Shown: positions 38,101-45,538, numbered from the stretch's first letter. The stretch: 64,000 nt of DNA from Heliocidaris erythrogramma (GCA_025617745.1 CM046871.1:35994722-36058721), one strand, 5' to 3'. Numbers and translations are program-made. Notes: generated by a model not told the origin, from the sequence alone.

Positions 38101-39792
38101 GTGTTTTTACAATTAATTCATATAAAAATTCATACTTTTAATTTCAATGGCTGAAATTAATTGATTTTAGCATAATTATGCTTCTAAAAATGTTTGCAAT
38201 AAATTTCGCTAAAAAAACCCAAAAACAAACGGTCAAAAAAACAATGAAATACATAAGAAATTAATAAAACAATAAAAAAACAAAAAAAATTGTTGATTCC
38301 AAAATTTTTTTATGTACAATTGTTTGGAATGTAACAAGGAATATTTCCACCAAAAATCAGCATCCTAGAAGCTTTATTTAGTGATTTAGGTCAAAAAGTA
38401 TGCTTTTACGCATAAATTAGAATAATTAAATTAAAAATAATTAATGAATATTTTTCGAAAATCTGAGTATGCAATTTTGTAGTTTACGCGTCTGCAGAAT
38501 TTTGCGACGATCGCGCAATCAGCGGCCAAGATCTCGGGGGGCCCTTTAGGCCCCCCCCCCCCCCCCCCCAGTTTTTCCAGCCTCCAAAATACCCCAGTCT
38601 TTTTAGGGTTAAGAATACCAACATTTGCAAATGTTTAGGACCACTATTCCAAAATGCAATAAGTCAATTATTTTCATGGCATAACCTATGTATCATACTT
38701 GAACTATAGGCTTATACCATTACTCTTGTGCTACTGATCAATGTAGTAAACATGTTATGTAATCATTCAATGAGACAAAAGAAAGTATTCCAAATTATTG
38801 AAATACCCACAAATCCCAAGTTGGTCTTAAACTTTTGCAAATGATGGTAATGAGTTGCAATTGATTCCAGTAGATTGCAACTTGAAAATTAATCACAACT
38901 GTGTATTTCTTAGATGGGAGATTATAAATGAAGGACTTTGGGACCATGAAAGTTCCCTTGTTATATCTGGAATCTCCTGATATTAGGGTAAAGTAACAAA
39001 AGAACATAAAGACCGGGGACCAGCAAATTTACCTTGTTATATCAGGAATCTTGTTGTAATCAGAACTCTTTATAACAAATTTCCACTGTATGCGATTGAA
39101 TGGTAGCTGCATATCCTATTCAGTCAATCATAAGTCACTCTACGACAAGCCCTGGTTTGGGTAATTCTCCTGGACACCAAACATGATTTATGTTTTGTTT
39201 TTTCTTCCAATAATCATAATTATGAAAGTGACTTTTTCTGTACTTGTGTGCAGGGAAGTATCTTATACGGCATTATAGACTGAGGATATTTGTGTTGGAG
39301 GCTTGTGTTCCTGATGCTGCTTTCTTTCAATAAAACTTGTTTATTAAATAGGAAGTATCTAATGTACATAGTATGTAAAAACCTTGCTGTCCCAAGATAT
39401 GTTTAGTAAATTTCTACTTATTTTGTTTCAAGTTTTCTATACAAGAGGTTGTTTGGACGTAATATTTTGTAAATACTTTAGTGCATTAAAATCTTTGCGT
39501 CCTTTTCATCCTATCCAGATTCAATCCTCACGATCGTCGCACCCTCTCGTACTTATCGTACGAAGACGCCGAAAGATTCTACGCTGCTTATCGTGCTTTT
39601 GGCCGCATCATCGAATCCCCTGAGAGCAATTTTGAGACCAAGCTGCAGCCGGGGCGGATGGTGATCTTCGATAACTGGCGTCTGTTGCACGGCCGCAAGG
39701 GATTTACAGGAAAGCGTATCATGGTCGGATGCTACTTCAATGATGACGACATTCAGAACCTGAAGAGGACCAAAGCGAACCTGGATGTCTAG
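15204..39792 (+). CDS. TMLHE: Trimethyllysine dioxygenase, mitochondrial; complete gene, 8 coding exons plus one alternative exon
   Basis: Fe(II)/2-oxoglutarate oxygenase that hydroxylates N6-trimethyllysine, the first step of carnitine biosynthesis, in mitochondria. Exons 15204-15339, 16391-16496, 23217-23332, 24204-24457, one of 27403-27551 or 32889-33037, 35319-35406, 37736-37872 and 39519-39792 total 1260 nt. All seven junctions agree in phase (1,2,1,0,2,0,2). The product is 419 residues; human TMLHE is 421. Visible features are a basic mitochondrial presequence (about 1-45), WLRDHC (74-80) and CSTC (82-85) of the N-terminal domain, iron ligands H243 and D245 (HTD), distal ligand H386 in LLHGR, and 2-oxoglutarate-binding arginine candidates R388 and R395 in HGRKGFTGKR. 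The presequence and the HTDxTY and DNWRLLHGR motifs favour TMLHE over its cytosolic relative BBOX1. Expression and isoform use are not visible here. Confidence 0.92.
15812..16020 (-). repeat. Dispersed repeat R1, copy in intron 1
   Basis: Related to 22203-22415 (minus) and 31140-31345 (plus). Shared words include GGAATCACAAAAA, TTGACTCAATC-type and GAAACTGTCTCAAA-type segments. No terminal structure or coding seen; family unknown. Confidence 0.5.
16391..16496 (+). CDS. TMLHE: TMLHE coding exon 2
   Basis: Encodes ESILAADIQQERDHLSV...ASYLWLRDHCR; the WLRDHCR block is a family hallmark at the start of the N-terminal domain. Donor is GTATAC after TGCAG. I chose the acceptor CCGTGCTGCAG because it matches the phase of exon 1 and gives the family length. 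The same frame stays open upstream to 16018, and two other good acceptors exist: TTTTCCAG before 16172 (same phase) and CTTTTCAG before 16273 (incompatible phase with exon 1). A longer exon 2 starting at 16172 would add 73 residues and remains possible. Confidence 0.8.
16905..17140 (+). pseudogene. Remnant of a non-LTR retrotransposon C-terminus
   Basis: Reading with small frame changes gives KRKANYFGLIK, then LLKDMLEWKVEGTRPRGKPR and TNWEENIK, then the MAQN..DVWKNVV type ending. The pattern of a short GKVEGxRxRGRPR stretch followed by W..NI is common at the 3' ends of LINE reverse transcriptases in animals. It is a decayed fragment of about 230 bp in TMLHE intron 2, on the gene's strand. No domain upstream. 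Confidence 0.6.
17402..17547. mobile_element. Foldback MITE, ~146 bp
   Basis: The two halves are inverted copies: ATTATATTGGACGGCT at the left against AGCCATCCAATATAAT at the right, meeting through TTAGGGCCAATATTGCAC and GTGCAATATTGGCCCTAA around a 13-nt loop. Transcribed, this would be a long hairpin. No clear target duplication. Confidence 0.7.
17618..17901. mobile_element. TTAA-flanked MITE, family T2
   Basis: TTAA-AGGGATACTCAACC at the left and GTGTCCTATCCCT-TTAA at the right; 276 bp between the TTAA duplications. GC-rich interior with several overlapping open frames that look like noise. The AGGG start resembles the family T3 element at 36521-37092. Confidence 0.7.
18153..19020 (-). mobile_element. 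TTAA-flanked MITE, family T1, copy 2
   Basis: Opposite orientation to the copy at 952-1862; ends TTAA-AGGAGAATTA and TAATTCTCCT-TTAA. It contains the same internal inverted pair around CATGGGGGCTGCCATTTT. Sits in TMLHE intron 2. Confidence 0.8.
19021..19666. other. Intronic sequence, nothing recognised
   Basis: AT-rich part of TMLHE intron 2 without repeats, hairpins or open frames that I can assign. Confidence 0.5.
19667..21807. mobile_element. Inverted-repeat element containing a ~150-bp tandem array
   Basis: Perfect 14-bp terminal inverted repeats TGTATCCCCCGGCA (19667-19680) and TGCCGGGGGATACA (21794-21807). The left end continues into a small hairpin (CCCCCGGCA-GTA-TGCCGGAGG). Inside are about 13 units of roughly 148-155 bp, each with TTTATAGGGTCAAAGGTCAT, ACGGATTTCGTTCAAATTTT and TTGGTGATGCTGCC. 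Open frames of about 64 residues recur per unit but are shadows of the repeat. No clear target duplication. In TMLHE intron 2. Confidence 0.8.
19715..19749. repeat. (CCG)n microsatellite
   Basis: About ten CCG/GCC triplets just inside the left end of the surrounding inverted-repeat element. Confidence 0.9.
22203..22415 (-). repeat. Dispersed repeat R1, second intronic copy
   Basis: Diverged relative of 15812-16020 and 31140-31345, recognised by GAGTACTGGCCGTGCGATTG, TTTTGGAATCACAAAA and GGGTATGTTGGACTACA in the same order. Confidence 0.45.
22551..23160. repeat. SINE-like repeats S1 with tRNA-like blocks in opposite orientation
   Basis: From 22551 it reads AATAATAATAACGTCTATTT, ATATAGCGCTTTTC, CAAAGCGCTTTACATATTA, then GAGAGTGGCAAATGTAGATT and a minus-strand tRNA-like block (GGGATTCGAACCCTGG, GTGGTTCACAGTCC). 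A second tRNA-like block follows on the plus strand at about 22962-23020 (GGACTGTGAACCACAAGG, GGGGTTCAAATCCCC). Related copies are at 24868-25078 and 33100-33885. The inverted tRNA-like pair could fold. Confidence 0.6.
23217..23332 (+). CDS. TMLHE: TMLHE coding exon 3
   Basis: Acceptor TTTCTTTCAG, donor GTAAGA. Encodes CSTCYEEACHENF...ENGNLHLT, the rest of the N-terminal domain; a Cys-rich CSxC site directly follows WLRDHCR, as in the family. Starts in phase 2 (completes the Arg codon) and ends in phase 1 (T of the Trp codon). Only 56 bp from the SINE-like copy upstream. Confidence 0.88.
23426..23561. mobile_element. CWG-MITE, family M1, copy 1
   Basis: 136 bp, nearly all inverted repeat: GGGAGCGTTTC... 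at the left and ...GAAACGCTCCC at the right. Flanks are CTG at the left and CAG at the right. Confidence 0.75.
24204..24457 (+). CDS. TMLHE: TMLHE coding exon 4
   Basis: Acceptor TTCTTCTCGGCAG, donor GTGAGA. With the T from exon 3 it begins WPDDHVTSYSIQWL, matching the WPDGHVT block of the family. It then runs through FYWDKT, the acidic VDAVREGDGL and MENLHVYGFTFISGL, the first strands of the jelly-roll core. Ends in phase 0 after GLEATRESTE, so either 149-nt exon can follow. Confidence 0.92.
24530..24665. mobile_element. CWG-MITE, family M1, copy 2
   Basis: Same 136-bp inverted-repeat family in the opposite orientation, 72 bp after the exon 4 donor. The left flank is TGG, not CWG; the right flank is CAG. 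Confidence 0.75.
24868..25078. repeat. SINE-like repeat S1, partial copy
   Basis: AATAATAATAATAAT, then TTTACCCAGGGTAGCTTCAG, TGCATTCAAGGAATAA, CACCTGGGTTGAGTGTGGCA and TGTAGATTAATGTCTTGCCA, the order seen in the other S1 copies. The tRNA-like end is missing. Confidence 0.6.
25079..26519. other. Intron 4, nothing recognised
   Basis: AT-rich intronic sequence. A 106-codon open frame at 25066-25386 starts inside the SINE-like repeat and shows no domain; I treat it as chance. Confidence 0.5.
26520..27380. repeat. Pyrimidine-rich minisatellite just upstream of TMLHE exon 5a
   Basis: The plus strand is almost entirely C and T, built of imperfect units such as CCGTTTTGCACCCTTCCTCT followed by ATCTGCCC, about 30-45 bp each and repeated some 15-20 times, with higher-order doublets. 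Open frames of up to 295 codons here are low-complexity shadows. The tract ends about 20 bp before the exon 5a acceptor. Confidence 0.9.
27403..27551 (+). CDS. TMLHE: TMLHE alternative exon 5a (iron-binding HTD segment)
   Basis: Acceptor CCCCTAACAG, donor GTAAGAG; 149 nt, enters in phase 0 and leaves in phase 2. Encodes EALHLVAPPMYTHYG, WQYQNDGELADAGYT and SLKDHTDHTYFEHGAG, with H243 and D245 as the first two iron ligands. 24 of 50 residues are identical to exon 5b. Position 246, right after the HTD, is His here and Thr in 5b; position 249 is Phe here and Asn in 5b. AGYT and TYF are the more human-like features of 5a. Confidence 0.9.
27552..28380. other. Intronic sequence with pyrimidine tracts and a CpG-richer patch
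   Basis: 27580-27990 is rich in CTCTCT and poly-T, a fading continuation of the C/T character upstream. 28030-28300 is richer in CpG and holds short open frames on both strands with no recognisable domain. I do not assign a gene. Confidence 0.4.
28385..28597. mobile_element. MITE with ACTGTAAA termini
   Basis: Inverted ends ACTGTAAAAGTGGATATTTT and (complement of the right end) ACTGTAAACGTGAAATATTT flank an AT-rich interior with CGCG clusters. About 210 bp. Target duplication not certain. Confidence 0.6.
28835..28970. mobile_element. CWG-MITE, family M1, copy 3
   Basis: 136 bp, flanked on both sides by CAG (28832-28834 and 28971-28973), a clean 3-bp target duplication. Confidence 0.8.
28974..30805. 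other. Intronic sequence between exons 5a and 5b, nothing recognised
   Basis: AT-rich; no repeats, hairpins or domains that I can name. Open frames near 29138-29600 overlap on both strands and lack any recognisable motif. Confidence 0.45.
30806..30982. mobile_element. MITE family M3 (TGGGGTGTTGCAAG ends), copy 1
   Basis: TGGGGTGTTGCAAGAAAGTT at the left and the matching complement at the right. The interior is a further inverted set of TTGCAA and GATTGG words. A second copy is at 33906-34080. Confidence 0.75.
31140..31345 (+). repeat. Dispersed repeat R1, third intronic copy
   Basis: Plus-strand relative of the R1 copies in introns 1 and 2, with GTGCAGTGCATGTGCTTTTC, TTGGGTCAATTTCTTATT and GAGACAGTTTCTTTCTCAA in matching order. 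Confidence 0.5.
31346..32660. other. Intronic sequence, probably an unclassified repeat
   Basis: 31330-32340 has the even base composition of a dispersed repeat (GGTGTCACCCGACCCCCTCC, AGCGCCCTCAAATTAGG) but no visible ends. 32370-32560 is CpG- and GCGC-rich. No gene recognised. Confidence 0.35.
32661..32820. mobile_element. MITE with perfect 17-bp ends, 68 bp before exon 5b
   Basis: CTATTAATACATGGTTG and its exact complement CAACCATGTATTAATAG; pairing continues imperfectly through TTTGTGCGTTAGTGCGATC-type sequence. 160 bp long, it sits directly upstream of the exon 5b acceptor region. Confidence 0.75.
32889..33037 (+). CDS. TMLHE: TMLHE alternative exon 5b (iron-binding HTD segment)
   Basis: Acceptor ATCTTACGTCAG, donor GTAAGC; 149 nt, phase 0 in and phase 2 out, identical to exon 5a in length and phases. 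Encodes AVLNLISKPMPTLFGDTW, CYQNDGALSDAA and NITLQNHTDTTYNEGSAG. H243 and D245 are kept, so the encoded enzyme should still bind iron. HTDTTY is the more human-like version of the motif itself. No stop or frameshift. Confidence 0.9.
33100..33885. repeat. SINE-like repeat S1, interrupted by a MITE and ending in a 95-bp triplication
   Basis: ATAATAATAACAATGATG, GCATTCAAGGAATCC and CATTTACTACACCTG match the other S1 copies up to 33275. The M2 MITE interrupts it at CTG, and S1 resumes at GGATGGAGAGTGGCAA. Its tail is then present three times in tandem with a 95-bp period (33602, 33697, 33792). Confidence 0.75.
33276..33604. mobile_element. CWG-MITE, family M2, copy 1, nested in S1
   Basis: GGGGGTTTTTCATAAAGCTG at the left and its near-complement ending AACAACCCCC at the right, flanked by CTG on both sides (33273-33275 and 33605-33607). 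The uninterrupted S1 sequence shows the empty site CACCTGG. Confidence 0.8.
33906..34080. mobile_element. MITE family M3, copy 2
   Basis: Very similar to 30806-30982, one C shorter at the right end; flanked by TAT at both sides (ACTAT and TATGAC). Confidence 0.75.
34081..35095. other. Intron 5, nothing firmly recognised
   Basis: AT-rich. 34735-34870 contains GTTACCCGCG and ACTTACGCGGGG in inverted arrangement, perhaps another small element. 34580-34650 is a short S1 fragment (TTTACCCAGGGTAACCACAT). Confidence 0.4.
35096..35182. repeat. (TAG)n trinucleotide microsatellite
   Basis: More than 20 TAG units with a few GTGG and AGC interruptions. Homopolymer-like open frames across it are artefacts. 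Confidence 0.95.
35319..35406 (+). CDS. TMLHE: TMLHE coding exon 6
   Basis: Acceptor TTTGTTTTTCAG, donor GTAGTA; 88 nt. The first base completes the Gly codon left by either 5a or 5b. Encodes GLALHCIYHDGGGGENTL then LVDGFHAAKLLK, the family block F/LHC..H.G.GG.T.LVDGF that follows the HTD strand. Ends in phase 0. Confidence 0.92.
35410..36020. repeat. Two old dispersed repeats with a nested MITE
   Basis: 35417-35605 carries CCTGTCTATAAAGACCGCTC and CAGGTGGTCTTTATGTACAG, an inverted-type repeat whose wording also appears near 30760. 35665-36020 is a second repeat (GGAAATTCGCTATAACGAGG ... GAGCTCTTTATATC) whose uninterrupted relative is at 38935-39095. The M2 MITE at 35723-35891 splits it. Confidence 0.6.
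35723..35891. mobile_element. CWG-MITE, family M2, copy 2, nested
   Basis: GGGGGTGTTTCATAAAGCTG against the complementary right end; flanks CTG and CAG. The related unoccupied site at about 38960 reads TATATCTGGAATC, confirming the insertion point. Confidence 0.8.
36517..37096. mobile_element. TTAA-flanked MITE, family T3, nested
   Basis: TTAA-AGGGCAATCCAACC at the left and GGTTGGATTTCCCT-TTAA at the right, 572 bp. Subterminal inverted repeats include GAAAGTTTGAGAGAAATCGG against CCGATTTCGTTCAAACTTTC. It lies inside a flanking repeat (GACGTTAAATGGAGGACC ... GTACG and GAACCTACTGCACC) that would be continuous without it. Confidence 0.85.
37736..37872 (+). CDS. TMLHE: TMLHE coding exon 7
   Basis: Acceptor TTACCTTTATAG, donor GTATGG; 137 nt, phase 0 to phase 2. 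Encodes ETHPEHYSTLLHAPVVGHYL, then DETRDFRCYHNVLRHNVVTG and QLQQI, the region between the LVDGF block and the C-terminal core. A piggyBac-like MITE lies only 25 bp beyond the exon end. Confidence 0.9.
37898..38608. mobile_element. piggyBac-like MITE, copy 1, beside the exon 7 donor
   Basis: Flanked by TTAA (37894-37897 and 38609-38612) with inverted ends CCCTAAAAAGAC... and ...AGTCTTTTTAGGG. TTAA target sites with CCCT-starting termini are the piggyBac pattern. A poly-G run inside the left end and a poly-C run inside the right end can pair. No transposase. The second copy is at 53977-54687. Confidence 0.85.
38935..39095. repeat. Uninterrupted relative of the repeat at 35665-36020
   Basis: CCTTGTTATATCTGGAATCT, AAAAGAACATAAAGACC and GTAATCAGAACTCTTTATAA in the same order as 35665-36020, without the MITE. 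Duplicated near 55010-55170. Confidence 0.6.
39519..39792 (+). CDS. TMLHE: TMLHE coding exon 8: C-terminal core and stop
   Basis: Acceptor TTTTCATCCTATCCAG; 274 nt ending at TAG. Encodes FNPHDRRTLSYLSYEDAERF, AAYRAFGRIIESPE, LQPGRMVIFDNWRLLHGRK, GFTGKRIMVGCYFNDDDIQN and LKRTKANLDV. H386 is the third iron ligand; R388 and R395 are candidates for 2-oxoglutarate binding. GCYFNDDDIQN corresponds to the GCYLTRDDVLN ending of the human enzyme. GC-rich compared with the flanking introns. Confidence 0.95.
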
Positions 39793-39889
39793 AGAATGTG
39801 GCTTTTAAACCCATTCAGGATCTGGCTAAATTGATCAGTATTCCTTCTTAACATCAGGAAAACTTATTTTATTATAACCACATTTTTCT

Positions 39890-39895
39890 AATAAA
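39890..39895 (+). terminator. Likely TMLHE polyadenylation signal
   Basis: AATAAA 98 bp after the stop codon, followed by GGACTTGTGTCTG, a GU-rich element. It is conserved at 55966-55971 in the second copy. Confidence 0.65.
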
Positions 39896-40476
39896 AGGAC
39901 TTGTGTCTGAAAAGAATATTCATGGACAGCACTACGTTTTTTTTAAAGTTAGGAAATTGAATATTTGTCTGGAAAACAATGATTTGAAACATTACAACAT
40001 GTTGCCAATTAAAGGTTTATAATCCTTATTTTACTTTTTAAAATTCTTGATGTCAAACACTGGGACATACAAGAGAAATTGACACAATGTGTGCAGAAAT
40101 TATTACTCTTTCTGCTCATGTCGTATATATATTTAAGAGTTGGCCCAACCCTGTTGGTTCTGTGGAGGGCAAATGCCACCCAAAAATTGTAATGTGTTAG
40201 GACCAAGAATGGCTTGGTTTTTTTTTTTTTTTCTTGTTTTGCTTCTTTTTTTTTTAAAGTGGGACTAGAACAGTGGTTACCGGTAGTTGTATGCAATTTT
40301 GAATAGGTATGTCCTGTATATCGTCGGCCTTATGCCAAAAGTGCCTTATCACTGTATAAAGTCTATGGCCTTAAGGCCCTTTTGGCATATGGCTGACGCA
40401 ATCATATGCTGTATATTATCTTAGAAAATTTAAAGGAGCATAAAACTATGCTATAATGTGTATGAATTTACTCTAT

Positions 40477-40781
40477 GGCCCGTATTCTCCAGTTTAACTT
40501 AAACCTTGGTTTAAATCTGTGGTTTAACTATGGGTAGCCAAAAATGTCAAAATTTGTTTACACTGTATGTTCCTTATGTTTACTGGATTCTGGTCTCTTG
40601 CTTTAACGGTCAAGAAAACTATTGTACTTATCATTCCCGACAGTTTTTAAAAGTTTGAGTACCCAAAATGCTGATAAATTGAATATCTACTGTTAGAGAT
40701 TTGTGTCACACTTGGCTGCCCATAGTTCAACCACACGTTTAGACCATGGTTTAAGTAAAACCGGAGTTCAGAATACGGGCC
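40477..40781. mobile_element. MITE with GGCCCGTATTC ends
   Basis: GGCCCGTATTCTCCAGTTTA at the left against the complement of GAATACGGGCC at the right. Pairing continues through TTAAACCTTGGTTTAA / CCATGGTTTAAG and ACTATGGGTAGCC / GGCTGCCCATAGT. 305 bp, downstream of the gene. Second copy about 56552-56856. Confidence 0.75.
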
Positions 40782-42399
40782 AATGAGTTTTCTTTCATAC
40801 TCAGCTATATAGTCATCCTTTTAGATCATCAACATTTTATGCATATACATAAATAATATTTACTCTCTTATCAATATCAATCATTGCTGCATTATTAAAG
40901 TTACTATTTAAAATTCTATTTTACACAATGCAAATCAGCCATGCAACTAATGAAATTAAATTTGTAGATAATTATATCAAGTTTTATGCCTAGCCCTCAT
41001 GTAAGTTTACCAAACAGTTGTAAATGAAAAGTTATTAGAAAGTAGAAGACATTTTATTGCACTTTTGCAATATCTGAATTGGGACCTTTTTAAGAGCAGT
41101 AAACTGCCCAGTCAGAGAGAGAGGGGGGGGGGGGAGGGGAGAGAAGTCAATTATTTTTTTTTACATCTGGTATCCAGAAGGGAAGAATTGCAGCTTTATC
41201 TTATTAATACAAATACTTATTTCATGAGTTAATAATTATCAAGTTATTATCAAATACCTGATTGATTGATTGATGATTTATTTGCCCGACTTCATCATTG
41301 ACCAAAAGAATTTGACCACCGATGTTTTTCATTTAGATTAATTATATGAATTTAGTTTAATTGTATTTATTATTTTGAGATGAGGATATGCACAGAAGAA
41401 TAAATATACTGAAATATGGTGTATTAAATAAAGGATCATATTGTATGCTTACAATGCAGAAATACTGTACTGGATAATGCTATACCATCTGTTATCTGAG
41501 AATGTGAAGCATGAGACAGTGTTGTAGCTACATCAGGACATGTGCCCCCCCCCCCCCCGGAAAAATAAAATAAAATAATAAAATAAAATAAGAAAATAAC
41601 AAATAACAAATAATAAATAACAATAAATAAATAAATAAAATTTAAAAAAAGAGGAAGAGAAAAGGGGGGGGGGAGATAAAAAAGAACCATAGAAAGGAGA
41701 TGTTTGTATCCCTTCCCACTGTATTGGTGGCACATTCACATTCACATTTCATATACTTGGTGAGAGGAGGGGCTCATGGTATGCTACTGCCATAAAGACC
41801 AAATTTTGCAAAGCTCGTATTGGATGAGGAAAAAGATGTTAGAATGGTAGGGGGACAAGAGAGCATGAAGGGGCGAGAAGAGTTACAGAAAGAGAGAGAG
41901 AGAGAGAGAGAAAAGGAAGATGGATATAAAGGAGAAAAGGAGATAGAGAGGGGGTGGAGAGAAGTTAGAGGAGAGGGTGGGAGATAAGGATGAGAGAACG
42001 AGAGGGGCAAGGTCAAATCAAAATAAGAAAAAAGAAAAAAAGGCCGAGAAGTGATTTTTATATTAAGAGATAAGAGGGAGAGAGAAAGAGTTGAGAGATA
42101 AGAGAGAAAATGAAAACAATGGAAGAAAAAATCAGAAGGACGAAAGGGACAGACGTATAAAGAGAAGGAATTGACCAAAAAGAGAGGGGGAGAAGAATAG
42201 GGTTAAAGGGAGTATTGTATTTACATCATACCATTCCGACTGGTAGCCCATTTTGGCCTTCTCCATACCATGACTATAAGCCTTATAAATACCTTGCCAT
42301 TTCTGTTAGTAACTCCATTTGGGTCTCCTGTCGGATACAATTTAAAATGTCAAAATTTCGTATGTAATCTTACTTCAATTCATTTAAAAACCCAGTCGT
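40782..42399. other. Downstream sequence: simple repeats only
   Basis: Contains poly-G near 41127-41140, poly-C at 41544-41558, an A-rich (TAAA)n-type tract at 41567-41650 and a GA-rich purine tract at 41840-42200. No gene seen; open frames here are low-complexity. Confidence 0.6.
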
Positions 42400-42437
42400 C
42401 AGGCCCGTAACTAGGCGGGTTCAGGGGGTTCGAACGA

Positions 42438-42473
<36 letters not shown>

Positions 42474-44698
42474 TTGGCGAGCAGAGGTCCGCTTGAAGAA
42501 AAAAAGATAAATTAAAAAAAAGAAGCGAGGGGAGAGATGATGGAAAGGGAAAATAACGTGATAAAATATCGGTCTTGCCGTCTATTTCAATACATTTGAT
42601 TTTGATTTTTTCCCGTAACTTCCTAATCTGGCAAATCTATAATTAATCAATGTCGTCTTTCACCATTCATTTTCGAATTTTGTACGTTATGCCATGTTGC
42701 AATCGATTTATTATTCAAATTCGTTTGTAGTATCCATGACAGGCCTGTAACGAGGCGGGGGCGGGGATGGGGGAGTGGTGGGGGTTCTGAGGGTGCGAAC
42801 ACCCCCCCCCCCCCAAAAAAAAGCAGAAATATGCTTGAACAACAACAAAAAAATATCATAAGGCGAAAAAATTCTCCAAAGTGACATCAGAATAGTGATT
42901 TTTAGGTTAAAAATTTGAAAACATTTCCATATACCAACTGGCTTAGATAGGGGAGTGCGCACAAGGGAGTCACGTGAAAGGGGAGAGAGGAAGGAAAGTG
43001 GGAAACAATGTGAGATAATAGGGTTTGCAGCCGGGTTTCCAGTCAATTTGAACACTTTTTTATTTGCTTTTGTCCTGCAACTTCATAGTAAGGCCTATAG
43101 TCAATATACGTCTTTCGCCATTCATTTTCGAAATTTATTGATTTTGTCAAAGACTGAAAAGTTCAAAGAGTTATTCAAAATCGTCTCCCGCTCGTTGTAA
43201 GGTCTATGTGACGAATCTTGAAATCGACTTCCCAGAGATGGATTTGATAAAATTTTGCCAGGTCGGACGAATTCGATTGAAATCTGATGAAAATGAATGG
43301 AGATAATGTTGAAGTTGATTCACCATTTAAACCGTTTTTTTTTTATTATTAAACTATCTTTGACATCTGACATATCCTATCAGCCTATAGGATGAAATTG
43401 AATAGCATTTTGATCTTTCAAAAGTGTTAGATTGGACAGGAAATCCTGACAAAACAAGGAAATAGATTGCTTAAAACACCATACAAAGATAACGTGGGAA
43501 GATAAGCAGTGATAAGCATGATAAGACTCAAATGAAATCTGTGGTAATGGAATATAATAGTGAAATATAGAAACCATATAATGGAAAAGAGAGAGGGGTA
43601 TTTAATGTGTCTGTTCACTTTAAAATGGAAAATTTTCCCGCTTGCATGGAGTACTCCTGGAGGACCCGGTCGGTCTAGTCATTCAGGCCCTTAAAATTAT
43701 GGCCCTCTAATCCAGCCTGTTCAACCGGAGAAACTATAATCAGAAATAACAAGATCCCCGATATAACACTTGGGGTGTTTTGGAAATAACATTTGGGAGA
43801 TAGAAAAGTGCGTTTTCCGTCGTTCACTTCGCTCATTCACAAAACTTTGAAACAAGATAGTTTCAGGCAGCGAGGACCATGAATATTTCCAAATTATGTT
43901 ATTATGTCCATGAATATTCAATGTTATGACTATTTTCGAGCACGTCACTGCTTTTTCGCCATGGCGCCCAGAAATTAGGATTACCATAGTTACTTTCTAT
44001 ATTGAAATGAACAACGAATTAAAGTGCATTTTCCTTCCTCGCTCGCAAATCTTAGAAATGAGTTTCAGGCAGCGAGGTCCATGAATATTTCCATAAGGAT
44101 GTTATTGCAACATCCAGGCAGGTCGCTGCCCTATCGCCAAGGCACCCAAATACTTGTTAGGTCCACTTTCTATACTGAAATGAGTAACGGCAAAGTAAAG
44201 TATACCTCGCTCGCTTCGCTCACTAGCCACCAAACCAGATAGTTTCATGCAGCGAGGTCACGTCACTGCCCTATCGCCATGGCGCCCGGATATTAGGGTT
44301 ACTTTCTACAAAAGAACAACAGCAAAGTCCCCCGCCCCCGTTCGCTTCACTTCCTAAAAACTTTATTAATATGAATGATTCCTGCATATGGCAACAAGAT
44401 GACCGGAGATATAGCTTTACTTTTCACTAATGAAATACAATTTTGCCATTTAAAAATACTTTTTTATTTTTCTCTCGATCGCTTTGCTCGCTCGCGGTAT
44501 TTGGAATCCTACAGTGGTAGCATATGTTCAGGCTTCACATTTGGCCCACCCATAATTCTGACTACGCTCGTGCCTAAACCCTTCGAGGGGCACGCCCCCT
44601 GACCCCCACCCGCCACCCCTACTCGGTCGCTTCGCTCCCTTAGAAAGGTCCACTTTTTCCAATGTTGAACCCCCGCAAAAATCCTAGTTACGGGCATG
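42400..44698. mobile_element. Possible composite of hAT-like elements
   Basis: CAGGCCCGTAACTAGG at 42400, CAGGCCTGTAACGAGG at 42740 and, inverted, CCTAGTTACGGGCATG ending at 44698 are three versions of one terminus, each next to a poly-C or poly-G run. I could not pair them with an 8-bp duplication, so the limits are provisional. Inside, 43780-44310 has three degenerate repeats containing TTTCAGGCAGCGAGG and CTATCGCCATGGCGCCC. Duplicated at about 58482-60755. Confidence 0.45.
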
Positions 44699-44904
44699 GT
44701 CGTGGTCAGGTGTGGGATGGCCTGAACATCATGATGTGCACACTGCATTAACGTATGCCACCATCAAGAAATAAAATCAATAAAATCAATAAAAAATAAA
44801 AAATAAAAATAATGAAAAAATAGCTTAAATTTACAATATTATTGACACATTTCCCGACTGCACATGTTAAGCATTAAGCAAGTGGGATCATAATATGAAC
44901 CCCC

Positions 44905-44934
44905 TACACACACACACACACACACACACACATC
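44905..44934. repeat. (CA)n microsatellite
   Basis: About 13 CA units; its counterpart in the second copy is near 60966-60993. A poly-C run follows at 44959-44973. Confidence 0.9.
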
Positions 44935-45538
44935 GCTGTAGTGACCCCCTGTGCTGTCCCCCCCCCCCCCCCCTCCTGCCATTCAAACGTCGGCTAACTG
45001 GTGAATATAGCTTTGTAAATTGAACATTGAGAATGATCCTGTATGTTTGGATTTTGAATCAATAAATGAATATGAATTTGAATTTGAAAAAAAAAATTAA
45101 AAGTGACTTCTCCTTCCTCCCCCCGTTTTCTTACCAAGAATGAAGCACAAGCGATGGAACGTCGGGCTCCGGCAATGGAAGTGGTGGGGGGGGGGGGGGG
45201 GACCTTTTGTCCGCCAAACGAAAGGCGTCTCCACTTCCATACACTTCCATTGTAGGCATAAGGAATTTCTTGGGATATCTATTTACGATAAATAGGCTAG
45301 TAATGGCATCAGAATACAAACTGTTTTTTAATCGGTTTCTCCGATTTTTAACTTTGTCACAAACAACTTATTTGGGGGCAAGAATTCATAAGAATTGATT
45401 TCAAGTCAGGTCAGGCCTGTCCGACATAGCAACAAATAAGGTATACAACCTATATTCTGACTTTTGAATTATGCGATAACTCCAAACAGATGATTGCAAT
45501 AATTCGTCAACAGCGTATTTTGGGTAAAGGCGTTCCTA

